From Hevea brasiliensis (taxonomy: Eukaryota > Streptophyta > Magnoliopsida > Malpighiales > Euphorbiaceae): 64,000 bases of DNA. The DNA is taken from assembly GCF_030052815.1 (NCBI RefSeq), contig NC_079496.1, positions 81,519,652 to 81,583,651 of the forward strand, given 5' to 3'. Shown piece by piece: positions 22,121-34,476 of the stretch. The translations under genes and the position numbers were made by a program. A model generated the notes under the pieces. The model ran no database searches and was not told the origin of the DNA. It saw nothing but the letters and a program-made list of their open reading frames with translations. Positions within the stretch are counted from its first letter, which is position 1; each line of letters begins with the position of its first letter.

Positions 22121-22298
22121 TGTAGAAAGAGATGATTCTCATATATTTCAATTAATCTGTACATGGGTATTTATATACAATTGATACCTATAATTGTGTT
22201 ATACTAATTAGGAAGAAATCCTAAATAGGAAATCCTAAATAGGAATACAGAATACAGAATATACACAGAAATAATATAATGATTGACTTTCCATAACA
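22121..22298 (-). repeat. Copy D 3' LTR (polypurine tract 22299-22309)
   Basis: 178 bp; TTGAGGGGGAG on the minus strand abuts it, overlapping the RNase H stop at 22306-22308. Confidence 0.93.
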
Positions 22299-22305
22299 CT
22301 CCCCC

Positions 22306-25300
22306 TCAAGTTGGAGCATAGATGTTAATCATGCCCAACTTGTTACAAATGTAGTCAATCCTAGCTCCATTCAGAGCTTTTGTGAAAATATCTCTAAGCG
22401 CTCTCGGTTTTGATGTCTGTTGAGATGATCATTGTTGAATCTTTTCACGAACAAAGTGACAATCAATCTCAATATGTTTGGTCCGCTCATGAAATACCGG
22501 ATTAGAAGCAATATGGAGAGCGACTTGATTATCACACCACAATTTCGCGAGGGTCTTAAAACTGTCTCATCTAGTAATTGAAATATCCACATTACCTCAC
22601 ATACGATTGTGCCATGGCTCTGTATTCGGATTCAGCACTAGATCGAAACTACACTCGCTTCTTGCTTTTCCAAGACACCAAATTTCCTCCAACAAAAACG
22701 CAATATCCGATGGTTGACCTCCTATCAACCTTAGATCCAGCCAGATCGGCATCGAAAAACATTCAACATTTAAATGCCCATGATTACCATATAACAAACC
22801 TCTTCTGGAGCTCCTTCAAATAGCACAAGATTTGTCCCAAGGCTTCCCAATGAGCAACGGTTGGGAAGACATAAAGCGACTTACCACACTAACGGCATAA
22901 GCAATGTCGGGGCGAGTGACGATAAGGTAATTCAATTTTCCTACCAATCTCCTGTATCTCTGGATCTTCAAACAACTCACTATCCCACTACTTGATTGTA
23001 AATTTGGAGTCATTGGTGCACTACAAGGCTTAGCACCTAATTTTCTGTCTCTGTCAATAGATCAAGGACATATTTTCTTTGAGACAAGAAAATACCCTTC
23101 TTACTTCTCATAACTTCAATACCCAAAAATACTTAATAATCCCAAGTCTTTGGTGCAGCTGGGTTTGGAGGAAGGTTTTAAGAGATGAAATACTGCAGAG
23201 TCACTCCCGGTGATGATAATGTCATCCACATAGACTAGCGGGAGAATTAGACCCGACCTCAGTTGCTTATAAAATCTTGAGTGATCACACTTACTCTTTT
23301 GCATACCAAATTCTGTCTTGCTTCACTGAATCTCCCAAACCAGGCCCTAAGACTTTGTTTCAAGCCATAAAGAGACTTAAAGCCTACAAACTTTACCCAA
23401 CTCCCCGAGCAACAAACCGGTGGTTGCTCCATATACACCTCCTCTGAAGATCACCATGAAGGAAGGCATTCTTGATATCCAATTGGTGCGAGGGCCAATC
23501 ATATGTAGTTGCTAAAGAGATAAACAAGCGAGCAGTAAGTTTAGCTACGGGAGAAAAAGTGTCGAGTAATCAACCCCACATGCGAGCATATCCTTTTGCT
23601 ACAAGGCGTGCTTTTAATCTAGCCACAGAACCATCGAGATTTACCTTTCTTGTAAATACCCATTTGCAACCAATAGCTTTCTTACCGGTGGGCAAAACCA
23701 GTTCCCATGTACCATTAGCATCTAAAGCCTCCATTTCCTCTTTCATAGCGACACACCGGCGAGGATGAGACAATTGCCTCACCATGATATTAGGGATGGG
23801 AATAGAGTCTAAAGAAGTAACAAAACACCGAAAACAAGAAGACAATTGATTATAAGAAACAAAAGAAGAGATAGGGTAAGTACATGAACGTTTACCTTTA
23901 CGAAGAGCAATGGGTAAGTCTAGATCAGAATCATGATCAGTATGAAGTCTGAGGATCTCCCAGAAGTAGGCGGTGGAGGATGCAGTCGGGAATCTCTAAT
24001 CTCCTGGAATAAACATGAACAACGGGAGGCCGAGTAGGTCTAGAGACGGAAGAAATAGGCTGTGAGAGAGGACTAGACATTGGTTGGACAGTATATATTA
24101 AGATATCATCTTCCTCCCCCTGACTCTCATACACAGATGATTGAGAAAAAAATGGAGTGGACTCAAAAAATGTGACATCTGCAGAAACAAGATAACGATT
24201 AAGAGTAGGAGAGAAACAACGGTACCCTTTTTGGATCCGGGAGTACCCAAGGAAGACACATTTGAGAGACTTTGGATCCAATTTAGTAACCTGCGGACGA
24301 ACATCACGTACAAAACAAGTACAACAAAAAATACGGGGTTCAACGGGAAACAAAGATTTTGTAGGGAACAAAGCAGTATAAGGAATATCCCCATTAAGAA
24401 CAGAAGGCATACGATTGATCAAAAAACATGCCGTAGAAACTGCATCCGCCCAAAAGTGTTTAGGAACTTTCATCTGAAAAAGAAGAGCACGAGTTACCTC
24501 AAGAAGATGCCGATTTTTTCTTTCGGCCACGCCATTTTGGGATGGGGTATCCACACAGGAAGACTGATGAAGAATGCCATTTTGTGTCATATAAGACTGA
24601 AATTGTGCTGAAAAATATTCTTTAGCATTGTCACTTCTTAATATGCGCACAGAAATATTAAATTGAGTTTTGATTTCATTACAAAAGGCACAAAAGATAG
24701 AAAACAACTCAGAACGATTCTTCATTAAATATAACCAGGTAACACGAGTAATCATCAACAAAAGTAACAAAATAACGAAATCCAGTTTTAGAAGTAACAG
24801 AACAAGGACCCCAAACATCAGAATGAACTAACTCAAAAGGGGATGAAGCCCGTTTATTGACTCTAGACACAGAAGGCAAACGATGATGTTTTGCAAACTG
24901 ACACGACTCACATTCTAGTATTGATAAAGTCAAGGCGAGGACACAACTTCTTCTTGGTATACAAAGAAGGATGTCCCAATCTAGAATGAGCTTCAAGAGG
25001 TGTTAAGGTACTGGAGCAAACAAGTGATCGCGGTACATGATTTTCCAGAATGTAGAGACCACGTGACTCACGTCCTCTACCAATAAAGCGCCGTCGTAAG
25101 ATCACGAAACAAACACGATCGAGAAAAAAGAAATAGAACAATTTAAGGTACGAGTAAGTTTACTAACGAAAGTAGATTAAAAGAGAAATTTGGTAGACAC
25201 AAAGCAGATGACAAAGAAATTGTGAAGTCGGATTCGCGATTCAGAACCCATGACACAAGAAGTAGAACCATCGGCTAAAGTGATAGAGGAAGTGGGATTA

Positions 25301-26363
25301 GGTGAAAAGTAGATAGAAGACTAGAATTACTGTCATGTGATGCATTGCACCGAATCAATAACCCATTTGGATGAGGAAGACACAAGGCATGTAGTGGATT
25401 TACGACTCGTGATCGCGATGATAGAGAACCGATAGGCTTTAGAGATGCACGATCTTGGGAAAAGCGTGCAAAATCCTCTGCGGATACCAAAGCAGTTTTC
25501 TCGGAGGAAGATCTTGTAGAATCCTTTCTTTGTCATATTTGCCATCTGTGATCGCTGATTTTCCTCTGAAGTTGCGGACAATTATATTTTGTATGGCTGT
25601 GCTCATGACAATAATAACAAATGACTCCTCTTGAGTCTGATTAGAACTAGCTTCTCCATTACGCTGATTATTTACATTTGCTGTAATTCCTCCTCTACTT
25701 CCTCTTCTATTACCTGTTGTCCATTTGGATTACGGCTAATAAGAGCACTCTTGTGTTGTGAAGATTGGGTACTCTGCATGCGAAGGACCCGTGTGAATGT
25801 TTCATGCAAGAGGAAATCTCGAGCGGAAAGAATCGAGATTTAGCGATCTCATATTACGAAGGAAGGCACAAGAAAACTCATATGACCAGTTGCTCCGTTG
25901 GGCTCTTTGAACTTTCACATCGAACTAAAAGGCAACAATACATTAAGTTCCTCATATACCCGTTTAAAATCCATAAAATAAGTTGAGAGACTTATTCTCT
26001 TTCTCAGTACGGTAGAATGCCTTACAAACATCATAAATACGGGAGATATTCCCTTTACCAGAATACAGAAAATCTAAGTAATCCATCAATTCCTTAACAA
26101 ATTCACAGTGATTAATTAAACTAATTACCTCCTTTGTGAATCGAGTTCAAGCTGCAAAAACAACCGAGCATCCTCCCTTAGCCAAGTTTGTTGTGTATCA
26201 TCGATGGTGGATCTTTAGTAAGGTGATCATCCTTATCAATGCTACGCAAATAGACCCTAACAGTCTTACTCCACTCCAGATAATTCGAACCATTAAGTTT
26301 GTGTTCCGTGATCTTAGTCATCATCGGAATCACATCAGAAATAACATTCTTATTGTTTGCCAT
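22306..26363 (-). pseudogene. Copy D gag-pol, multiply frameshifted
   Basis: Gag start codon at 26361-26363 (MANNKNVISDVIPMMTKITE, open to about 26180). The knuckle region is near 25580-25625, protease near 25330-25380, and integrase plus linker in the long open stretch 23937-24818 ([36 protein letters not shown]). RT follows at about 23030-23760 with YVDD at 23221-23232, RNase H at 22306-22900. Indels cluster where copies A1 or E have CAG or CTG. GAG-pre-integrase residues HHCC are partly recognisable near 24900-25020. Confidence 0.88.
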
Positions 26364-26640
26364 TTGTTGAGACAAAGAAAACTAACCGAAACGCTAATCC
26401 AAAGTCTTGTGACAACAAAATAATCCAAAATCACAAATCAAGCAAATACGAAATAGGATCCGAGAGCCAAACCTCGAAGTCCTTTAATGGTGTCTTGGAT
26501 CGAACAACGACATGCAGTGGTGGAATGAGGGGATTGAGGCGACGCTGGCAATGTTGATCGGAGACGAAACGGCCGGTCGGCGGCCAAGGTCTCTCCTGAG
26601 CTAGGTGGTGAGAACAAATAATCACCCTAGATAGATGACC

Positions 26641-26653
26641 TGCTCTGATACCA
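26641..26653 (-). other. Copy D primer-binding site
   Basis: TGGTATCAGAGCA on the minus strand, abutting the 5' LTR. Confidence 0.92.
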
Positions 26654-26831
26654 TGTAGAAAGAGATGATTCTCATATATTTCAATTAATCTGTGCATGGG
26701 TATTTATATACAATTGATTCCTATAATTGTGTTATACTAATTAGGAAGAAATCCTAAATAAGAAATCCTAAATAGGAATACAGAATACAGAATATACACA
26801 GAAATAATATAATGATTGACTTTCCATAACA
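26654..26831 (-). repeat. Copy D 5' LTR
   Basis: 178 bp, near-identical to 22121-22298; differences seen are GTGCA/GTACA, GATTCC/GATACC and AAGAAAT/AGGAAAT. Confidence 0.93.
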
Positions 26832-27814
26832 GGTGGCAATATGGCAGCAGAAGATTCTGCAGTGTCTTCCCCCTTTGAGAAAATTTTCTCAGTCTTTGCA
26901 GAAGAATTTGCATAGTTCTCTCAGTATTAGGCATCTCTAAAGTCTACCAATTCCTCAATCACTGTTATCGTTGAGTTAGGTAAGCCCACTACATGCCTTC
27001 TGTCCTCATCCAAATGGGTCATTGATTTTGGTGCTATAGATCATATGACAAGTAATTCTAACTTTTATCTTATTTCTAGTCTTTCACTTTCCCTTCCATA
27101 TTTACTTTAGCTGATGTATTAATTCTTTTGTCATGGGTTTTGGAACTGCGAATCCAACATTGTCCTTATCTTTGTCATCTGTATTATGTATACCTAATTT
27201 CTCCTTTAATTTACTTTTTGTTAGTAAACTCACTTGAAATTTAAATTGTTCTATTTCTTTTTTCCCTGATCATTGTTTGTTTTAGGATTTTATGATGAAG
27301 AATATTATTGGTAAAGGGCATGAGTTGTGTGGTCTCTACATCCTTGATAGACGTGACCCGCGATCTCTTGTTTGCTCCAGTACCTTAACTCCTCTTGAAG
27401 TTCTTGTAGATTGGGCCATCCTTCCTTGTCTATCCTGAAGAAATTATATCCTTAGTTTCAATCTTTGTCAGTATTAGATGTGAGGCATGTCAGCTTGCTA
27501 AGTATCATCATTTACCTTTTGTGTCTAGAGTCAATAAACGAGCTTTATCCCATTTTGAGTTAGTTCATTTTAATGTTTGAGGTCCCTATTCTATTACTTT
27601 TAAACCTAGATTTAGATATTTTGTTACTTTTGTGGATGATTACTTCCGTGTTACATGGTTATATTTAATGAAGAATCGGTATGAGTTATTTTCTATTAAA
27701 GCCTTTTGTATTGAAATTAAAATTCAGTTTAATACTTCTGTACACATGTTAGGAAGTGATAATGCTAAAAAATATTTTTCTGAGTACTTTTAGACCTATA
27801 TGATTCAAAATGAT
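26832..27814 (+). pseudogene. Copia-C protease and N-terminal integrase
   Basis: Continuation of Copia-C after copy D. The protease motif near 27020 reads WVIDFGAIDHMTS, so the DSG catalytic triplet is DFG. Then FNLLFVSKLT-like linker (27180-27240), the GAG-pre-integrase zinc region at about 27380-27520, and the integrase core start (FVDDYFRVTW, SDNAKKYFS) to 27814. Stops interrupt each part. The sequence breaks at ATGAT, where the gypsy element is inserted, and resumes at 44572. Confidence 0.85.
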
Positions 27815-28181
27815 TGACGCAGAATATAGTCCTAAAGATTCCTAAAGATTTTAGGAGTATTTATTTTAGGAAAAATATAGAAAATAAGAATTTTTGTTTA
27901 ATACGAATTTTAATTTTTATGATTGTGTATCCTAGATAGATTAGGCTCCTAATTAAATTGGGATTCTTCAATTCCTAATTATGATTGAATTAGGGTTCTC
28001 TAATCCTAATAAGATTAAGATTCCTAATCCTATAAATAAGACCTAGGTTTTTTATTGTTGGCAGTTTTTGTTATGACAATTTCTATAAGTTTAATAATAT
28101 TTTAAGAATTAGTTCTCTTTTCTTCAAGGATTGGTCATTGATTTTTCTTTGTCTTTGGTTTTTTCCCTTTGTTCTACGTCA
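27815..28181 (+). repeat. Gypsy 5' LTR
   Basis: 367 bp. TATAAATAAGACC near 28032 is a plausible TATA region. The LTR carries repeated TAGGATTCC/CCTAATT blocks. Primer site TGGTATCAGAGCC follows at 28186-28198 after 4 nt. Confidence 0.9.
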
Positions 28182-28185
28182 ATTT

Positions 28186-28198
28186 TGGTATCAGAGCC
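28186..28198 (+). other. Gypsy primer-binding site
   Basis: TGGTATCAGAGCC, initiator tRNA-Met type, 4 nt from the LTR. Confidence 0.88.
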
Positions 28199-29273
28199 AG
28201 GTTCAATCCAAATTTCTTTAGTTTTCGCAAACTTTCAAATTAGTGTTCTTGCCTTCTAAAACCCTGAACTTTCTTCATTAAATTTTTGCCTTTTAGTTTA
28301 CTGTTTATTCAAAAAAAAAAAAAATCGTGAAATATAGAAACCCATAAGCTACCGCCACCTTTTCTCCTATCCACCATCTTCCAGCCTCCCAATAGTTGCG
28401 TTGCCACCGCCAAAAGACTTGGCAGCCAGTGGCGAGTCCAAAGGTCTCCCTCCGGTCACCGAACGTTCACTGGAACTCTAGATTCGATCGAGTCAAGTGA
28501 TGACCCGAAACACGACTAGTGAGTTTTCTGGCATCAGTGCTTCCCCGGTTGCTCACCGACCACCAATCTACCCCTTGGCGTTGATGAAACTTGCATTAGA
28601 CTCCTCAGTTGTAAGATCCGACCAGGTCGGGTCATTAGATCCATCGGATAAGAGGTGAGCTCACACAGCTTTAGTGAGCCGTGTTACACCTGATTTGCTC
28701 CTACTCCTGCCACATTAGCTTGACATGTCATCGCCACGTCAACAACTGAGCGCCACATCATCACTGCCACGTCAGCCAACCACAGCCACATCATCCTGCC
28801 ACCTCATTGTCACATCATCAATTGAGTGCCACATCATGTCGCCACATCATCGACATGTCAGCCAACCATTGCCACATCATCCTGCCACCTCATCAACATG
28901 TCATCCACTGATTTTGACATTCTGAGTTCGATTTTGGTATTCGTTTTGGCAGAAAACGACTCCAAGGGGCTAAATTTTGTGTTTTCGGTGAGGTACGCTT
29001 TTCTACTTGAAACTTGATTATTATTCATAAATTGGATAGTTTTGTAAGGTATTTTAGATCCAAAAATTTGCTTCATAATTTGGCTTACCCATTAAACATT
29101 AGCCTTACATAGTTTCTTCCCTTGAATTTGTCTTTTTACTTATATTCAATCCAATCACCCATAACCTTGACATAAATCATTAAAATTGAATTTAGTATTC
29201 CTATTGGTGTGTGCTTGCATTAAGTTTGTTATTTGCATTAATTATAATAATTTTAGTCCGCTTAGCATCCATT
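28199..29273 (+). other. Gypsy leader with CCACATCATC minisatellite
   Basis: About 1.1 kb non-coding leader. From 28720 to 28920 it is built of degenerate GCCACATCATC / GACATGTCAT / CACCTCAT units; a longer block (TCAGCCAACCA...CCACCTCAT) occurs twice about 86 bp apart. Two copies of CCACGTCA (28734-28741, 28767-28774) have a bZIP-type ACGT core. Confidence 0.6.
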
Positions 29274-30432
29274 ATGACTAAAGATAAGCACCATGCTTCT
29301 ACCTCATACCCACCCCCTAATTCCACATTTCATGATTAACTTGAATTTGTTGAATAAAAGAGACAAGTGGAACAAATTGTTGAACATCTAAAAGCTATGG
29401 ACAAACCAACTATAATGGAAGAAGGGTCTGTTCAAGCTACACGTAGGGCCACCGCATTCTGTTGAGTTTGCACCTACTGCAGTTTATACACCAAGCACAC
29501 AAAATGCATCGCATAGGGGTAGTAATGTAGCAGCAAAACAAGTAAGGTTTAATCCTGTTGGTAATATGCCTTTGCACTTTGAAGAAAGGACACATATTGG
29601 TTATGATGAGCATGTTCTTGATGTAACACCAAATATACATTTTAGACAAGATCCTCATTTTGAGCATTATGATCATAATGGTAGGGCCTTTGATAGAAAC
29701 TATAGGCAATCTAATCCTCATGGTAGACTCTTTGATAGAGACAATAGGCAACCTCCTAGATATGCTAATAATGAAAATGTTGATATCACTAGGAAGGTCA
29801 AACTAAATGCTCCTGAATATGATGGAAAATTGGACCCTGATGCTTTCATTGAGTGGTTAGATAGGATAGAGGAGTATTGTGATTTTTATCATGACTGATT
29901 TGGAGCGTGTTCGTTTCACGAAAATAAAATTGACTGGAGCTGCTAGAAAATATTGGCAAAGTGTTTAACGCAATATGGAACGCTTGAATTAGCCTCCAAT
30001 TACTCAATGGGCTATCATGAAAAGTAAGTTGAAGAAGTATGTACCTAGCTATTATAAGGACAATATAGCACATGAGATGATGAATCTTAAGCAATCAACC
30101 TCTAGTGTTACTGAATACATGGAAAAATTTGAGGAAATTTTGCTTAGATGTGATTTATATTGTTTTTCAGTTGAGAACCCTTTTCTTGTACTTCATCGGT
30201 TTATTAATGGATTGAGACTTGACATTCAAAAGGAACTCAAATTGCATTCTCCTGAAACAATAGAAGAAGCCTATCACAAGGCTTTAGAGATTGAGAGTTA
30301 TTACCAATTCCTCACCTCTCGTAGGTTTGATTCACAGTCAGTTAGATCATATCAATCTAAATCTTCTCCACAATCCATAGGTCCAAGTTAATATAAAACT
30401 GTGTCAAAATCAACTTTCAATCCTAAAGATAG
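29274..30432 (+). pseudogene. Gypsy gag, N-terminal and capsid part
   Basis: Starts at the ATG at 29274 (MTKDKHHASTS) and has a stop near 29337. The capsid/Retrotrans_gag region is clear: APEYDGKLDPDAFIEWLDRIEEY (29800-29880), then after a frameshift near 29895 the segment 30017-30391 with KKYVPSYYKDNIAHEMMNLKQ and SVTEYMEKFEEILLRC. Copy E interrupts the frame at 30432; the zinc knuckle is on the far side at 35374. No active product is expected. Confidence 0.85.
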
Positions 30433-30632
30433 TGTTATGGAAAGTCAATTACTATGTTATGGAAAGTCAATCACTATATTATTTCTCTGTATATTCTGTA
30501 TTCTGTATTCCTATTTAGGATTTCTTATTTAGGATTTCTTCCTAATTAGTAGAACACAATTATAGGAATCAATTGTATATATATACCCATGTACAGATTA
30601 ATTGAAATCAATGAGAATCATCTCTTTCTACA
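30433..30632 (+). repeat. Copy E 5' LTR
   Basis: 200 bp. TGTTATGGAAAGTCAAT occurs twice, 22 bp apart, at the start, so two LTR termini are present in tandem. Primer site TGGTATCAGAGCA follows at 30633-30645. Confidence 0.94.
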
Positions 30633-30645
30633 TGGTATCAGAGCA
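30633..30645 (+). other. Copy E primer-binding site
   Basis: TGGTATCAGAGCA directly after the LTR. Confidence 0.93.
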
Positions 30646-30925
30646 GGTAATCAATCTAGGGTGACTATTTGTTCTCACTACCCAGCTCAGGAGAGACCTT
30701 GGCCGCCGACCGGCCGTTTCAACCCCGATCAACATCGCCGGCGTTGCCTCAACCCTCTCATTCCACCACTGTGTGCTGTTGCCTGATCCAGTATACCATT
30801 AAAGGACTTCTGAGGTTTGGCTCTCAGATCCTATTTCGGTATTTGCTTGATTTGTGATTTTGGGTTATTTTGCCGTTATAAGCACTTTGGATTAGCGTTT
30901 CAGTTAGTTTTCTTTGTCTCAACAA

Positions 30926-31775
30926 ATGGCAAACAATAAGAATGTTATTTCTGATGTGATTCCGGTGATTGCTAAGATCACGGAACACAAACTTAATGGT
31001 TCGAATTACCTGGAGTGGAGTAAGACTGTTAGGGCCTATTTGCATAGCATTGATAAGGATGATTACTTTACTAAAGATTCACCCACTGATGATACACGAC
31101 AAACTTGGCTAAGGGAGGATGCTTGGTTGTTTTTGCAGCTTCGGAACTCGATTCATAGTGAGGTAATTAGTTTAATTAATCACTGTGAATTTGTTAAGGA
31201 ATTAATGGATTACTTAGATTTTCTATATTTTGGTAAAGGGAATATCTCCCGTATTTATGATGTTTGTAAGGCATTCTACCGTGCTGAGAAAGAGGATAAG
31301 TCTCTCACGGCTTATTTTATGGATTTTAAACTGGTATATGAGGAACTTAATGTATTGTTGCCTTTTAGTTCTGATGTGAAAGTTCAAAGAGCCCAACAGA
31401 GCAAGCGGCTATTATGAGTTTTCTTGCAGGCCTTCATTGAGTATGAGGCTGCTAAATTTGATTCTCTCGATTACGAGATTTCCTCTTTGCATGAAACGTT
31501 CACACGGGTCCTTCGTACAGAGAGTACTCAATCTTCACAGCCTGCCAGTAGTGCTTTTATTAGCCGTAATTCAAATGGACAACAGGGTAATAGAAGAGGA
31601 AGTAGAGGAGGAATTACAGGCAACAGAAGTAATCAGCGTAATGAAGAGGTTAGTTCTAATCAGGACTCAAGAGGAGTCATTTGTTATTATTGCCATGAGT
31701 CTGGCCATACAAAATATAATTGTCTGCAACTTCAGAAGAAAAATCAGCGATCACAGATGGCAAATATGGCGTGAA
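30926..31775 (+). pseudogene. Copy E gag with CCHC knuckle, one frameshift
   Basis: The ATG at 30926 (MANNKNVISDVIPVIAKITEH) opens a frame to the TGA at 31415-31417. It covers the plant copia gag domain: NGSNYLEWSKTVRAYLHSIDKDD, LREDAWLFLQLRNSIHSEVISLIN, DKSLTAYFMDFKLVYEELNVLLPF. After a frameshift between 31400 and 31430 the rest continues (SSLHETFTRVLRTES) to the zinc knuckle CYYCHESGHTKYNC at 31682-31723. The lesion region 31400-31480 also differs from sister copies by several small indels at former CAG/CTG sites. Confidence 0.88.
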
Positions 31776-34476
31776 GAGAATTCTCTGATATCTTCCTCTG
31801 AGAAAACTATTTTGGTATCTGCTGAGGATTTTGCACAATTTTCCCAGTATCAGGCATCTCTAAAGCCTACCAGTTCCCTTGTCACTGCGATCGCTGAGTC
31901 AGGTAAATCCACTACATGCCTTGTGTCTTCTTCATCCAAATGGGTTATTGATTCTGGTGCGACAGATCACATGACAGGTAATTCTAGTCTTCTATATGCT
32001 TTTCAGTCTAATCTCACTTCCTCTACTGTTACTTTAGCTGATGGTTCTACTTCTTGTGTCATGGGTTCTGGAACTGCGAACCCAATTTCGTCAATTTCTG
32101 TCTTCTGTTTTGTGTCTACCAAAATTCTCTTTTAATCTACTTTCTGTTAGTAAACTTACTCGTGCCTTAAATTATTCTGTTTACTTTTTTCCTGATCAGT
32201 GTTTGTTTAAGGATCTTACGACGAAGCAGATTATTGGTAGAGGACGCGAGTCAGGTGGTCTCTATATTCTGAAAAATCATGTATCGCGGTCGCTTGTTTG
32301 CTCAAGTACCTTAACACCTCTTGAAGCTCATTGTAGATTGGGTCATCCTTCTTTGTCTACCATGAAGAAGCTGTGTCCTCAATTTCAGTCTTTATCAGTA
32401 CTAGAATGTGAGTCGTGTCAGTTTGCAAAACATCATCGTTTGCCTTCTGTGTCTAGAGTCAATAAACGGGCTTCATCCCCTTTTGAGTTAGTTCATTCTG
32501 ATGTTTGGGGTCCTTGTTCTGTTACATCTAAAACTGGATTTCGTTATTTTGTTACTTTTGTTGATGATTACTCTCGTGTTACCTGGTTATATTTAATGAA
32601 AAATCGTTCTGAGTTGTTTTCTATCTTTTGTGCCTTTTGTAATGAAATCAAAACTCAATTTAATATTTCTGTGCGCATATTAAGAAGTGACAATGCCAAA
32701 GAATACTTTTTAGCACAATTTCAGCCTTATATGACACAAAATGACATTCTTCATCAGTCTTTCTGTGTGGATACTCCATCCCAAAATGGCGTGGCCGAAA
32801 GGAAAAATCATCATCTTCTTGAGGTAACTCGTGCTCTTCTTTTTCAGATGAAAGTACTTAAACACTTTTGGGCGGATGCAGTTTCTACGGCATGTTTTTT
32901 GATCAATCGTATGCCGTCTTTTGTCCTTAATGGGGATATTCCTTATACTACTTTGTTTCCTACAAAATCTTTGTTCTCTATTGAACCCCGTATTTTTGGT
33001 TGTACCTGTTTTGTGCGTGATGTTCGTCCACAGGTTACTAAATTGGATCCAAAATCTCTCAAATGTGTCTTCCTTGGGTACTCCTGGCTCCAAAAAGGGT
33101 ACCGTTGTTTCTCTCCTACTCTTAATCGTTATCTTGTTTCTGCAGATGTCACATTTTTTGAGTCCACTCCATTTTTTCCTTCATCATCTGTGTATGAGAG
33201 TCAGGGGGAGGAGGATGATCTCTTAATATATACTGTCCAACCAATGTCTAGTCCTCTCCCACAGCCTGTTCCTTCTATCTCTAAACCTACTCGACCTCCC
33301 GTTGTTCATGTTTATTCCAGGAGATTGGAGATTCCTGACTCAGATCCTCCACCAGCTACTTCGTTGGGAGATCCTGTACCTCATACTGATCATAATTCTG
33401 ATCTAGACTTACCCATTGCTCTTCGTAAAGGTAAACGTTCATGTACTTATCCTATCTCTTCTTTTGTTCCTTATAATCAATTGTCTTCTTGTTCTCGGTG
33501 TTTTGTTACTTCTTTAGACTCTGTTCCTATCCCTAATACTGTTGATGAGACACTGTCTCATCCTGGCTGGTGTGATGCTATGAAAGAGGAAATTGAGCCT
33601 TTAGATGCTAATGGTACATGGGAGCTATTGCCTTTGCCCACTGGTAAAAATGATATTGGTTGCAAATGGGTATTTATAGTAAAGGTAAATCCTGATGGTT
33701 CTGTGGCTAGGTTAAAAGCACACCTTGTAGCAAAAGGATATGCTCAGACATATGGGGTTGATTACTCTGATACTTTTTCTCCTGTAGCTAAACTTACTTC
33801 TATTCGCTTGTTTATCTCTTTAGCAGCTACATATGATTGGCCCCTGTATCAATTGGATATCAAGAATGCTTTCCTTCATGGTGATCTTCAGGAGGAGGTG
33901 TATATGGGGCAACCACCTGGGTTTGTTGCTCAGGGGGAGTTGGGTAAAGTTCGTAGGCTTCGGAAGTCTCTTTATGGCTTGAAAGAAAGTCCTAAGGCAT
34001 GGTTTGGGAGATTCAGTGAAGCAGTACAGGAATTTGGTATGCAAAAGAGTAAGTGTGATCACTCAGTATTTTATAGGCAATCTGAGGTTGGTCTAATTCT
34101 CTTGGTAGTTTATGTGGATGACATTGTCATCACTGGGAGTGACTCTGCAGGTATTTCATCTCTTAAAACCTTCCTCCAAACTCAGTTTCAGACAAAAGAC
34201 TTGGGATTGTTAAAGTATTTATTGGGTATCGAAGTTATGAGAAGTAAGAAGGGTATTTTCTTGTCTCAAAGAAAATATGTCCTCGATCTATTGACAGAGA
34301 CAGGAAAATTAGGTGCTAAGCCTTGTAGCGCACCAATGACTCCAACTTTACAACTGTTAGCAGGGGATAGTGAGTTGTTTGAAGATCCAGAGAGATACAG
34401 GAGATTGGTAGAAAAATTGAACTACCTTACAGTCACTCGTCCTGACATTGCTTATGCCGTTAGTGTGGTAAGTTAG
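31776..34476 (+). pseudogene. Copy E pol: protease, integrase, RT (nearly intact)
   Basis: Protease motif WVIDSGATDHMTG with DSG near 31950. After a frameshift near 32090-32110 a single frame runs to 34476. The integrase zinc region (EAHCRLGHPS, CESCQFAKHHR) is at about 32325-32445; the core has D at 32500 (VHSDVWG), D at 32689 (RSDNAKEYF) and E at 32797 (GVAERKN), spacing D-62-D-35-E. RT (RVT_2) spans about 33650-34330, with [11 protein letters not shown] and YVDD at 34111-34122. It ends at a TAG (34474-34476) where sisters have CAG, a single C-to-T change. Integrase inserts cDNA in the nucleus; RT copies RNA in particles. Confidence 0.92.

Larger units (their letters stand above)
22121..26831 (-). 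mobile_element. Copia-A copy D: near full-length copia element, coding region shattered
   Basis: LTRs 22121-22298 and 26654-26831 (178 bp each) differ at about three positions by eye. GGTGG is duplicated at 22116-22120 and 26832-26836. The interior on the minus strand has every copia domain in order but dozens of small indels. It is opposite in orientation to both Copia-C and the host gene. Confidence 0.95.

Noticed and set aside
24141..24611. 156-residue + frame (and counterparts at 40857, 41302 and the minus frame at 32710)
   Set aside because: Antisense of the copia integrase/linker; present in each copy only because the sense frame is conserved.
28725..28925. Open frame rich in SSPRQ / HHPATSS repeats
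   Set aside because: Product of the CCACATCATC minisatellite in the gypsy leader; no start context or family match.
28720..28925. CRISPR-like array
   Set aside because: Units are degenerate, spacers are not unique, no Cas genes, and the context is a plant retrotransposon leader.
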